Assembly (NCBI GenBank): GCA_964563925.1
Contig: CAZLZD010000049.1
Coordinates: forward strand, 1 to 32,354
DNA: 32,354 nucleotides
Reading direction: 5' to 3'
From: JAUILA01 sp964563925
GTDB taxonomy: Bacteria > Bacteroidota > Bacteroidia > Cytophagales > Cyclobacteriaceae
Position numbers and translations under genes: made by a program
In this document: piece after piece, positions 17,189 through 23,634 of the stretch
Layout: every line of letters begins with the position of its first letter
How positions within the stretch are numbered: the stretch's first letter is position 1
The notes under the pieces: model-generated
Told to the model about the DNA's origin: nothing
Databases searched by the model: none
What the model saw: the letters and a program-made list of their open reading frames with translations, nothing else

Positions 17189-17275
17189 GCTGTTCTTTTT
17201 AAACAGCAATATCCAGGATAGTTCCCTCCCTTGAAGAAAAAATCCTGTTCTTTCTTTGTTCTCCCTCTCGGAGAA
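17189..17275 (-). promoter_or_regulatory. structured tuf leader with nested and alternative hairpins
   Basis: Between the cut tRNA and tuf, AGCAATATC (17205-17213) can pair with GAATATTGCT (about 17273), enclosing CAGGAT/ATCCTG. The strand TGCTGTT (17189-17195) can instead pair with AACAGCA (17202-17208), which shares bases with the larger stem. The two folds are therefore mutually exclusive, an arrangement seen in attenuators and processing sites. Both stems of the larger fold recur with changed but mostly pairing bases in the second repeat copy. Regulatory function is inferred. Confidence 0.4.
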
Positions 17276-17358
17276 TATTGCTACCGGGACCCCGCCCGGT
17301 CAGCCCTCCATCACACATTCAGTGTGCCGTCAGAGCCAATGAGGGGAATTGAACCCCT
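17199..17358. repeat. tandem repeat copy 1: tRNA-Thr 3' end plus structured spacer
   Basis: This 160-base block matches 17369-17541 along its length: TTAAACAGCARTAT, GAAGAAAAAATCCTG, GGAGAAT.TGCT, CCGCCCGGTCAGCC, and AGCCAATGA.GGGAATTGAACCC. Sequence and spacing differ (135 versus 148 bases up to the tRNA end), so it is a diverged duplicate and not an identical copy. It ends at the assembly gap. Confidence 0.75.
17334..17358 (-). tRNA. partial tRNA, probably a second tRNA-Thr, cut by the assembly gap
   Basis: Only the T-arm and the 3' acceptor strand are present. The acceptor strand CATTGGC with discriminator T is identical to that of the complete tRNA-Thr at 17517-17588. The T-stem differs (GGGG/CCCC in place of CGGG/CCCG). 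The anticodon lies in the missing sequence, so the identity is inferred from the acceptor stem and from the thrT-tufB order in E. coli. Confidence 0.6.
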
Positions 17359-17368
17359 NNNNNNNNNN
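17359..17368. other. assembly gap of 10 N
   Basis: Ten undetermined bases interrupt a tRNA gene between two diverged copies of the same repeat. A complete tRNA would need about 47 more bases, so the true gap is longer than 10 and the N-run is a placeholder. Confidence 0.95.
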
Positions 17369-17541
17369 TTAAACAGCAGTATTCAGGAAGTTTTCCTCTT
17401 CATTTGAAGAAAAAATCCTGATCGTTTCATTTCATTCCCCTTCCGGAGAATGCTGCTCCCGGGTCCCCGCCCGGTCAGCCTGTCCTAACACATAGTATAC
17501 TAATGTGTTTCGTCTGAGCCAATGACGGGAATTGAACCCGT
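17369..17541. repeat. tandem repeat copy 2: tRNA-Thr 3' end plus structured spacer
   Basis: Second copy of the block at 17199-17358. It keeps the same succession of stems: AGCAGTATTC with GAATGCTGCT (one C/A mismatch in the minus RNA), TCAGGA with TCCTGA, and CCGGGT...CCCGG. A longer hairpin AACACAT/ATGTGTT follows directly after the tRNA, where copy 1 has CACAC/GTGTG. Confidence 0.75.
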
Positions 17542-17588
17542 GACCTCTTCCTTACCAAGGAAGCGCTCTACCCCTGAGCTACATCGGC
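17517..17588 (-). tRNA. tRNA-Thr (GGT)
   Basis: A 72-base cloverleaf with acceptor stem GCCGATG/CATTGGC, anticodon GGT in TTGGTAA, T-loop TTCAATT and discriminator T. The 3' CCA is not encoded. It is the third tRNA of the tuf operon. Confidence 0.97.
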
Positions 17589-17650
17589 AATATGCCAGTG
17601 TACGTATACCGGCAACTCCATGTGAGCATACGCGCTCCAGGATAAAAGAG

Positions 17651-17723
17651 AGCGGGAGACGAGGCTCGAACCCGCGACCTACAGCTTGGAAGGCTGTCGC
17701 TCTACCAACTGAGCTACTCCCGC
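17651..17723 (-). tRNA. tRNA-Gly (TCC)
   Basis: A 73-base cloverleaf with acceptor stem GCGGGAG/CTCCCGC. The anticodon loop CTTCCAA gives TCC; T-loop TTCGAGC; discriminator T. It lies 62 bases upstream of tRNA-Thr in the same transcript. Confidence 0.97.
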
Positions 17724-17737
17724 TTATCTCATGCGTG

Positions 17738-17818
17738 TGGGGAGAGCAGGATTCGAACCTGCGAAGCCGAAGCAACGGATTTACAGTCCGTCCCATTTGA
17801 CCGCTCTGGAATCTCCCC
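17738..17818 (-). tRNA. tRNA-Tyr (GTA)
   Basis: An 81-base tRNA with acceptor stem GGGGAGA/TCTCCCC, anticodon GTA in CTGTAAA, the long variable arm expected of bacterial tRNA-Tyr, and discriminator A. It is the first tRNA of the tuf operon. Confidence 0.97.
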
Positions 17819-17845
17819 GTATTGGTACAATTTGTCTTAGAACTT

Positions 17846-17888
17846 CTCTTTAAATTCGCTCCCTCAGAGCGTGCTGTTTTTTAAAGAG
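17846..17888 (-). promoter_or_regulatory. nested hairpin at the 5' end of the tRNA-tuf transcript
   Basis: CTCTTTAAA pairs with TTTAAAGAG over 9 bp and encloses a CGCTC/GAGCG stem-loop. It lies immediately downstream of the promoter, so it would form at the very 5' end of the primary transcript. It could serve as a processing or stability element for the pre-tRNA. Confidence 0.5.
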
Positions 17889-17892
17889 AGTG

Positions 17893-17923
17893 CAAAATTA
17901 TACGGTTTTTTCTTTTATTCAAA
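17893..17923 (-). promoter_or_regulatory. promoter of the tRNA-Tyr-Gly-Thr-tuf operon
   Basis: On the minus strand TTTG (17920-17923), exactly 19 bases, then TAATTTTG (17893-17900): an exact match to the Bacteroidota consensus TTTG-N19-TAnnTTTG. The intervening bases are A-rich. It is the clearest promoter in the window. Confidence 0.88.
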
Positions 17924-17957
17924 CTTTTGAAAAAAAAAGAACGGAAAATTCTAAGCC

Positions 17958-18272
17958 CTAACGGAACACAACTTTTTCCACTACTTTTTGCCCGGATTCT
18001 TTCTCCAGCAAGTCCAGCACACGGTCCTTTGACATCTCCAGTTCCTGGCGCAAGGGCGCCGAAGAAAGATGCACAAACAAGACCTTGTCCTTTATATATA
18101 TCCTGGACGTCCGGTTGGCAATGGGCCCGCCCATAATACGTTCCCAGCTCTCAATAAGACGGCTCTCCAGGTATTTGTCTTCAATCCGGTATTCCTTCAG
18201 CAAATCGGACATCGCCTCCGATACTTTCTGTGTATCAGAATGCCTTCCGCGCCTGTTTCCTTTCTCATTCAT
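17958..18272 (-). CDS. DUF721 (DciA-like) protein overlapping recF
   Basis: A 104-residue basic protein beginning MNEKGNRRGRHSDTQKV. The core (MSDLLKEYRIEDKYLESRLIESWERIMG, then GPIANRTSRIYIKDKVLFVHL) fits DUF721, the family that includes DciA, a loader or operator of the replicative helicase DnaB. Whether this member acts as DciA is inference. The frame is open upstream to 18392 inside recF. ATG 18272, overlapping the recF stop by 8 bases, gives a family-like N-terminus and implies coupling. A recF-DUF721 pair also occurs in Actinobacteria beside dnaN and gyrB, supporting a replication or repair link. Confidence 0.85.
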   Translation of the reverse strand: MNEKGNRRGRHSDTQKVSEAMSDLLKEYRIEDKYLESRLIESWERIMGGPIANRTSRIYIKDKVLFVHLSSAPLRQELEMSKDRVLDLLEKESGQKVVEKVVFR

Positions 18273-19371
18273 CCGTTTTGCGTATCGTTCCGCTGTCAAT
18301 GTTAAAATACTGAATGTTGTCCTTCCACGCTGCCAGGATCTCCCGGGTTCTGTCGGGACGTGCATCGGTGATAAAAACCTGACCTGTTTCACGGGAAAGT
18401 ATCCGGTGGATCAGCTGCCTGATCCGGTGCGGATCCAGCTTGTCGAAGATGTCATCCAGCAGCAATAAAGGCTGGTCTCCCTTCAGTTTACTAAGATAGT
18501 GAAATTGTGTGAGCTTTAGGGCAATAACGTAAGACTTCTGCTGGCCCTGCGATCCGAATTTCTTCAATGAATGTCCGTTGACCTGAAACCTGTAATCATC
18601 CCGGTGTACCCCGGCGGTGGTCCGCTCCAGGAGCCGGTCCTTCTCCAGTCTCTCCTCCATCAGGGCGGCAAGTCCGCCGGAGGCCTCCGACCGGTACGCC
18701 ATGGAAACATCCTCGCGGTTTTCACTGATCCACCCATACTGCTCCCGGAAAATTTCCACGTATTCTTCGATGAATTCGCGCCGGCGGCTGTGAATGCGCT
18801 CCCCGAGTTCCACCATCCGGCCGGTGTAGATATCCAGCTGCTGCCGGTCGAAATACCGCCGTTCCCCGAACATCTTCAGCAACGCATTCCGCTGGCGCAG
18901 GAATTTATAATATTCTATCAGGTCTTTCAGGTATACAGGTTCCGCCTGGCTGAGGATCGAATCCACGAATTTCCTCCGCACCTCGCTCCCTTCCCTTACC
19001 AGGTCGGTATCGTCAGGTGCAATCAGCACGACCGGGAATCTTCCTACATGATCACTCAGTCGCTCGTAGGGATTCCCATCCACCAGTACGGTCTTACCGG
19101 TCGTCCGCTGCCAGGCCACCCTGACCTCATATTCCTTATCTTCCCTGACCAGTATGCCCTGAACCAGGAATACATCCTCCCCGTGGCGGGGCTGGTCCTT
19201 GTCAACCGAAGAGAACGCACTCCGCGTGAGGGATAAATAGTGAATGGCATCCAGTAAATTGGTTTTACCAGCCCCGTTATCCCCGACAAGGCAATTGAGA
19301 CCCGGGCTGAATTCCGCCGTTTCTTCCTCGTAATTCTTGAAATTAAACAAACGGATATTTCTAATGTGCAT
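18265..19371 (-). CDS. recF: DNA replication and repair protein RecF
   Basis: SMC-like ATPase that helps load RecA at single-strand gaps. The 368-residue product has the Walker A motif GDNGAGKT at residues 30-37, the ABC signature region (FGSQGQQKSYVIALKL), and Walker B with the D-loop (LLLLDDIFDKLD) in the C-terminal third. The start MHIRNIRLFNFKNY is the typical RecF beginning. The gene overlaps a DUF721 gene at its 3' end and is divergent from pdhA. A TAATTTTG box at 19409-19416 on the minus strand may be its -7 element. Confidence 0.97.
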   Translation of the reverse strand: MHIRNIRLFNFKNYEEETAEFSPGLNCLVGDNGAGKTNLLDAIHYLSLTRSAFSSVDKDQPRHGEDVFLVQGILVREDKEYEVRVAWQRTTGKTVLVDGNPYERLSDHVGRFPVVLIAPDDTDLVREGSEVRRKFVDSILSQAEPVYLKDLIEYYKFLRQRNALLKMFGERRYFDRQQLDIYTGRMVELGERIHSRRREFIEEYVEIFREQYGWISENREDVSMAYRSEASGGLAALMEERLEKDRLLERTTAGVHRDDYRFQVNGHSLKKFGSQGQQKSYVIALKLTQFHYLSKLKGDQPLLLLDDIFDKLDPHRIRQLIHRILSRETGQVFITDARPDRTREILAAWKDNIQYFNIDSGTIRKTDE

Positions 19372-19408
19372 TCACTTTTTTTAATTAATTTCGCACTCCC
19401 AAGCGGAT

Positions 19409-19416
19409 CAAAATTA
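19409..19416 (-). promoter_or_regulatory. possible -7 box for recF
   Basis: Minus-strand TAATTTTG matches TAnnTTTG and stands 37 bases before the recF ATG. The -33 position would fall inside the first codons of pdhA and was not seen to match TTTG well, so the call is tentative. Confidence 0.35.
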
Positions 19417-19421
19417 ACATT

Positions 19422-20456
19422 ATGGCAACGAAGACAAAAGCAAGCTCAGGAAGTAAATCTAAATCCAAAGGAAAATTCTCCAAAGAGACGTATATGTCAT
19501 GGTATGAGTCCATGCTGCTCATGCGCCGGTTTGAGGAGAAAGCCGGACAACTCTACGGGCAACAAAAGATCAAGGGATTCTGCCATTTATATATCGGTCA
19601 GGAAGCCTGTGTGGCCGGAGCCGTCTCTGCGCTTAAGGAAGGAGACAAATACATTACCGCCTACCGTGATCATGCCCACCCGATCGGACTGGGAAGCGAT
19701 CCGAAAGCCGTTATGGCCGAACTCTTCGCCAAGGAAACAGGGATTTCCAAAGGGAAAGGCGGATCCATGCACATGTTCGACAAGGAACATCACTTTTTCG
19801 GAGGCCATGGTATCGTAGGCGGCCAGATTCCGCTTGGAGCAGGAATTGCCTTCGCCGAAAAATATAACAAGACCGACAACCTCTGTATCTGTTACATGGG
19901 GGATGGCGCCGTGCGGCAGGGCGCCTTTCATGAAGCCCTGAATATCGCCATGGCCTGGAAGCTCCCCGTGATCTTTGTCATCGAAAACAACGGATATGCC
20001 ATGGGAACCTCGGTCAAGCGTACCTCCAATGTCACCGAGCTCTATACCCTGGGTGAAGCGTACGACATGCCCAGCGAACCTGTTGATGCCATGTCGGTGG
20101 AAGAAGTGCACAACACAGTGGAAAAGGCAGCCAAACACGTCCGTGACGGAAAAGGACCCTACCTGCTTGAATTCCGGACGTACCGCTATAAGGGTCACTC
20201 CATGTCTGACCCTGCTAAATACCGTACCAAGGAAGAAGTGGAAGAATATAAGGGGCGCGATCCGATCGAACAGGTGAAAGCTTCCATTCTCAAAAATAAA
20301 TACGCGACCGAAGAGGAACTGGATGAAATAGACAAGAAGATCAAGGATGATGTCAAAGGCTATGTGAAATTTGCCGACGAATCAGCCTATCCCGATCCTT
20401 CCGAGGCCTACAAGGATGTGTATGCCGACGAGGATTACCCCTTCACAATCGACTAA
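19422..20456 (+). CDS. pdhA: pyruvate dehydrogenase E1 component, alpha subunit
   Basis: Thiamine-diphosphate-dependent alpha subunit of pyruvate dehydrogenase, which decarboxylates pyruvate and acetylates the lipoyl domain of E2 on the route to acetyl-CoA. The 344-residue product has the ThDP-binding motif from GDG (160-162) to ENN (188-190). The E1-alpha loop YRYKGHSMSDP contains H259 and S260, and MRRFEEKAGQLYG lies near the N-terminus. A lysine/serine-rich low-complexity tail precedes residue 18. The beta subunit is not adjacent. A branched-chain 2-oxoacid E1 is the main alternative; overall similarity and length favour pyruvate dehydrogenase. Confidence 0.92.
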   Translation: MATKTKASSGSKSKSKGKFSKETYMSWYESMLLMRRFEEKAGQLYGQQKIKGFCHLYIGQEACVAGAVSALKEGDKYITAYRDHAHPIGLGSDPKAVMAELFAKETGISKGKGGSMHMFDKEHHFFGGHGIVGGQIPLGAGIAFAEKYNKTDNLCICYMGDGAVRQGAFHEALNIAMAWKLPVIFVIENNGYAMGTSVKRTSNVTELYTLGEAYDMPSEPVDAMSVEEVHNTVEKAAKHVRDGKGPYLLEFRTYRYKGHSMSDPAKYRTKEEVEEYKGRDPIEQVKASILKNKYATEEELDEIDKKIKDDVKGYVKFADESAYPDPSEAYKDVYADEDYPFTID

Positions 20457-20509
20457 AATCAGGAAGCGGATTAATTTTTCTCAATTTTTCCAAAATTGAA
20501 GATAATTAG

Positions 20510-20517
20510 TAGCTTTG
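20510..20517 (+). promoter_or_regulatory. -7 box for the TPR gene before ribH
   Basis: TAGCTTTG matches TAnnTTTG, with a T-rich TTTTC about 19 bases upstream as a weak -33. It lies 21 bases before the ATG at 20538, separating this gene from pdhA transcription. Confidence 0.5.
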
Positions 20518-20537
20518 CAGCCTTAAAATCTTGTTAG

Positions 20538-21245
20538 ATGGCAGTGAAAAGTAAAAAGAAAGCGAACGCACAAGCGGGTAACGAATTACTGGAGAATCCG
20601 GAAGCGTTAGCGCAGGAATTAACAAAGTGGGAACAGTGGCTGGAGGATAATAAAAAACCTGTCATAGCCCTGGTAACCGTAATTGCCCTGGTCATCGCCG
20701 GCATTTTCGGGTACCGGTACTACATCTCCTACCAGAATACCGAAGCACAGAACGAAATGTTCCAGGCGATCTATTATTTCGAGCAGGACAGCGTGATCCA
20801 GGCCCTTCGTGGGGATGGCGCTAATCTGGGCTTTATTCAGATCGAGCAGGATTACGCGGGTACGCCCGCTGCCAACCTGGCAAAATTTTATATCGGTGCC
20901 GGCTACCTGCAGTTAGGAGAATTTAAGTCTGCCCTCCTCTATCTTGATGAATTTGAGGCAGATGATCTGCTGGTTCAGTCAAAAGCGTACAGCCTGATGG
21001 GAGATGCTAACATGGAACTCGGAGAATATGCCGAGGCAGCCGATCTTTACGAGCGCGCAGCGAATGATTCTCCAACCGACCAATTCTCTCCCTATTACCT
21101 GATGAAAGCAGGACTTGCTCACGAGCAGGCAGGAAACAATGATGCAGCGGCCGAAGTGTACCGGCAGGTGATCGATGAGTATCCTAACAGCGACGTGCTG
21201 CCGCAGGCCAAAAAATACCTGCACAGGATTGTAGGAGCAGCATAA
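20538..21245 (+). CDS. membrane-anchored tetratricopeptide repeat protein
   Basis: A 235-residue protein with a basic, soluble N-terminus, one membrane segment at about 41-59 (PVIALVTVIALVIAGIFGY), and a periplasm-facing part. That part holds helical repeats from about residue 110 (AKFYIGAGYLQLGEFKSALLYL, AYSLMGDANMELGEYAEAADLY, KAGLAHEQAGNNDAAAEVY). The layout resembles the YfgM/TPR_21 type that assists export or outer-membrane assembly, but the family assignment is tentative. It lies between pdhA and ribH on the plus strand, near recF and the DUF721 gene. The exact role is unknown. Confidence 0.85.
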   Translation: MAVKSKKKANAQAGNELLENPEALAQELTKWEQWLEDNKKPVIALVTVIALVIAGIFGYRYYISYQNTEAQNEMFQAIYYFEQDSVIQALRGDGANLGFIQIEQDYAGTPAANLAKFYIGAGYLQLGEFKSALLYLDEFEADDLLVQSKAYSLMGDANMELGEYAEAADLYERAANDSPTDQFSPYYLMKAGLAHEQAGNNDAAAEVYRQVIDEYPNSDVLPQAKKYLHRIVGAA

Positions 21246-21264
21246 CTGCCGTTTCCCCTTGAGG

Positions 21265-21300
21265 CCTGTACGCCGTAGCTTTAGCGAAGGTGTGGGACGA
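21265..21300. repeat. imperfect GC-rich palindrome upstream of ribH
   Basis: ACGCC pairs with GGTGT around an inner GCT/AGC turn in the block containing GCCGTAGCTTTAGCGAAGGT. Related CGAAGCTTTAGCGAAGG-type palindromes occur as dispersed elements in some Bacteroidota assemblies. The copy here is imperfect. It lies in the 210-base spacer before ribH, where I saw no FMN riboswitch and no gene. Confidence 0.35.
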
Positions 21301-21455
21301 ATGGGGGGTCAATACTACAGGGCGTCATTCAGGTCCCCACAGATAGCAACTGTATCCGGCTCCACACTCTGCATTGCGAGGAACACCCTCATCCTCTCAG
21401 GAGGGAGGACTGACCGTACAGGAACGAAATATTCTGCTTATTTTTATCAGAAGTT

Positions 21456-21932
21456 ATGGCAACCACAAATCTCAGCGCACAGTCTGCAAAAACATTCAAG
21501 ACACTTTCCAGGAAACGATTTGCCCTCGTGGTTTCTGAATGGAATGAATCTGTTACGGAGGCCTTGTACAGCGGGGCTTACCAGACCCTGCGCGACTATG
21601 GGGTGCCCAAAGAACACATCATCCGGAAAAACGTACCGGGAAGTTTTGAATTGTCGCTGGGTGCCCAGTACATGGCCGCCAAAAAGGATATCGACGCAGT
21701 CATCTGCCTGGGATGTGTGATCCAGGGAGAAACCCGGCACTTCGAATTCATCTGTAATGCCGTAGCCAACGGCATCACCAGCGTGTCGCTGAAATTTGAC
21801 AAACCCGTGATCTTCGGCGTACTCACCCCGGATACCCAGAAACAAGCCCTCGACCGGGCTGGCGGGAAACACGGCAACAAAGGTGACGAAGCCGCCGTTA
21901 CCGCGATTAAAATGTTGGGGGAATTTTCCTAA
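21456..21932 (+). CDS. ribH: 6,7-dimethyl-8-ribityllumazine synthase
   Basis: Condenses the pyrimidinedione intermediate with dihydroxybutanone phosphate to form lumazine, the penultimate step of riboflavin synthesis. The 158-residue product shows the aromatic substrate residue at W29 (SEWNESV), the VPGSFEL segment at 60-66, the GCVIQGETRHFEFI motif with H95 as the catalytic histidine, and DRAGGKHGNKG with the phosphate-binding arginine. No other riboflavin gene is adjacent and the upstream spacer shows no FMN riboswitch. Confidence 0.96.
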   Translation: MATTNLSAQSAKTFKTLSRKRFALVVSEWNESVTEALYSGAYQTLRDYGVPKEHIIRKNVPGSFELSLGAQYMAAKKDIDAVICLGCVIQGETRHFEFICNAVANGITSVSLKFDKPVIFGVLTPDTQKQALDRAGGKHGNKGDEAAVTAIKMLGEFS

Positions 21933-22018
21933 TCAGTATCATTCACCACTTCAGGAAAACAGAGAGCTGACAATTGAAGAACTCAGCTTCCTGGCCGGAG
22001 AATATGGTTATGCATGGG

Positions 22019-23356
22019 TTAGTCTTCTGGCTCAACTTCCGGTTTATTCAGAATCCTTCTCAACCAGAAATACCCGCCGATACCAGCCAGGGTCGATCCA
22101 AGCAGAATACCTGACTTCGCCTGGTTCAACAGCTCCTGGTCCTGAAAGGCCAGATTGGCAATGAACAACGCCATCGTAAATCCTACGCCACCCAGCATCC
22201 CAACGGCAATGAGCTGATGCAGGTTTAGTTCACCAGGCAGGCGCGCAATCCCGGTCTTAATACCGATCCACGAAAGGATCCCGATTCCCAGGGTTTTACC
22301 CAGGAGCAATCCGGCAGCCACCCCCACCGTAAGCAAACTACCCAGTGCTTCCCCCAGATTATCAAGGATCACCCCGGAATTCGCCAGGGCAAATACCGGG
22401 AGAATGAAATAGGCGACGACCGGGTGCAGCATGTGTTCCAGTTTTTGCAATGGAGGCTGGACGCGGGTTGCTTTTTGACGGATGGCATCGGCGGCGTGGA
22501 GCTCGTCGTAGGACAGTAGATTGCGTTCCCGGGGAGATATTCCGGTGAACTTGCTCACCTGATCTTTAATACTGCCAAAGAAATCAGAGGCATTTACCCG
22601 AGATTGCATCGGGATGGTAAAGGCGGCTAAAATTCCGGCAATGGTTGGATGAATACCCGATTTTAAAAAAAAGTACCAAATGACCACCCCCACCACGAGA
22701 TATGGTTTACTGGATTGCAGATTAATAAGATTAAAAATGATCAGGATAGAAAACAGGCCCAATCCGATAAGCAGGTAATTCAACTCCACACCCCCGGTGT
22801 AAAAAAGGGCGATCACCAGCACCGCCCCGATGTCATCCACGATGGCGAAAGCCGTAAGAAATATTTTCATGGCTACCGGCACCCGCTTTCCAAGCAGACT
22901 CAGAATACCCAGCGAAAAGGCAATATCCGTGGCCATGGGAATTCCCCAGCCTTCCGCACCGGGCTCCCCCCGCATAATCATTACAAATGCAAGGGCCGGA
23001 ATCACCATTCCCCCAATCGCAGCAAAGAAAGGCAGGGCCGCCTGCCGCATGGTCGACAGCTGTCCGGCCAGCACTTCGCGCTTTATTTCAAGTCCTACGA
23101 GAAAAAAGAAAATACACATCAGTCCGTCGTTAATCCACAGGATCAGATCTTTGGAAAGCGACCATGTTCCTAATCCGATGGAAAAATTAGTTTCCCATAC
23201 GCTTGTATAAGAGCTCCCCCAGCCAGAATTGGCCCAGAGCAGAGCTATGACGGTTGTAACGATCAGAAGTATGCCTCCTGAGGACTCCATCTTGATGAAG
23301 CGCTGAAAGGGCGTGACCACTATGCGTTTGATATATTTACGGGTACGTTTGGCCAT
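22019..23356 (-). CDS. nhaA: Na+/H+ antiporter NhaA
   Basis: Inner-membrane antiporter that expels Na+ in exchange for protons. The 445-residue product is longer than E. coli NhaA (388) because of a basic N-terminal extension and a hydrophilic insert before the last helices (about 250-300). The unwound-helix motif ATDIAFSLG at 142-150 (T143, D144) and the ion-binding pair D174-D175 in FAIVDDIG are intact, matching E. coli T132/D133 and D163/D164, so it should be active. It converges on ribH with an 86-base spacer. Its own upstream region carries opposed -7 boxes and palindromes. Confidence 0.95.
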   Translation of the reverse strand: MAKRTRKYIKRIVVTPFQRFIKMESSGGILLIVTTVIALLWANSGWGSSYTSVWETNFSIGLGTWSLSKDLILWINDGLMCIFFFLVGLEIKREVLAGQLSTMRQAALPFFAAIGGMVIPALAFVMIMRGEPGAEGWGIPMATDIAFSLGILSLLGKRVPVAMKIFLTAFAIVDDIGAVLVIALFYTGGVELNYLLIGLGLFSILIIFNLINLQSSKPYLVVGVVIWYFFLKSGIHPTIAGILAAFTIPMQSRVNASDFFGSIKDQVSKFTGISPRERNLLSYDELHAADAIRQKATRVQPPLQKLEHMLHPVVAYFILPVFALANSGVILDNLGEALGSLLTVGVAAGLLLGKTLGIGILSWIGIKTGIARLPGELNLHQLIAVGMLGGVGFTMALFIANLAFQDQELLNQAKSGILLGSTLAGIGGYFWLRRILNKPEVEPED

Positions 23357-23498
23357 GGGGCAGATTGTTTGGTTGTATTAGTATTAGCAGGCGGACGGTG
23401 CGTATTGTTCAGTCATGTCCGGTGATCCGGCCGACAGCTACTAGCACAACCAGTCGTCGCCAAATTCTGCATAATACCGGCCAGAGCGTCTATTTATC

Positions 23499-23512
23499 TT
23501 TACTCAAGTAAA
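23499..23512. promoter_or_regulatory. palindrome TTTACT-CA-AGTAAA upstream of nhaA
   Basis: Two 6-bp arms with a 2-base spacer form a dyad that would lie just downstream of the proposed nhaA transcription start. Operator function is inference. Confidence 0.35.
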
Positions 23513-23520
23513 CCTTTAAG

Positions 23521-23528
23521 CAAAATTA
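23521..23528 (-). promoter_or_regulatory. possible -7 box for nhaA
   Basis: Minus-strand TAATTTTG matches TAnnTTTG and would give an nhaA leader of roughly 160 bases. No good -33 TTTG stands 19 bases upstream, where the perfect palindrome at 23531-23544 lies instead. Activator dependence is one explanation. Confidence 0.4.
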
Positions 23529-23530
23529 AC

Positions 23531-23544
23531 GTACTTTAAAGTAC
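23531..23544. promoter_or_regulatory. perfect 14-bp palindrome between two opposed -7 boxes
   Basis: GTACTTTAAAGTAC equals its own reverse complement. It is flanked by TAATTTTG on the minus strand (23521-23528) and TAATTTTG on the plus strand (23552-23559), so a regulator bound here could act on both directions. No regulator gene lies nearby. Confidence 0.4.
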
Positions 23545-23551
23545 AGGCTAG

Positions 23552-23559
23552 TAATTTTG
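23552..23559 (+). promoter_or_regulatory. possible plus-strand -7 box before the orphan terminator
   Basis: TAATTTTG matches TAnnTTTG on the plus strand, without a convincing -33. A transcript starting about 23566 would end at the hairpin at 23581-23611, giving an RNA of about 50 bases. Confidence 0.3.
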
Positions 23560-23580
23560 ACAGGGGCAATTGCCCTGCAC

Positions 23581-23619
23581 AGGCCCGCTCTCCAAGATGG
23601 AGGGCGGGCTTGTTGTTTA
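23581..23619 (+). terminator. strong plus-strand terminator with no upstream gene
   Basis: A continuous 13-bp stem, AGGCCCGCTCTCC with GGAGGGCGGGCTT, with a 5-base loop, is followed by TTGTTGTTT. Two pairs are G-U only in the plus-strand RNA, so the orientation is clear. The gene to its left, nhaA, is on the other strand, so this terminator must close some other plus-strand transcript. It is preceded by a perfect 12-bp palindrome GGGCAATTGCCC (23564-23575). Confidence 0.7.
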
Positions 23620-23634
23620 CGGCCACCCTCCTTC

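Noticed and set aside
17500..17796. 98-codon minus-strand open frame
   Set aside because: It is translation of three tRNA genes and their spacers.
18273..18392. N-terminal extension of the DUF721 protein inside recF
   Set aside because: The added 40 residues are encoded within recF in another frame and lack DUF721 similarity; the overlapping ATG at 18272 fits better.
21246..21455. FMN riboswitch before ribH
   Set aside because: None of the conserved core segments of the FMN aptamer could be found by eye on the plus strand.
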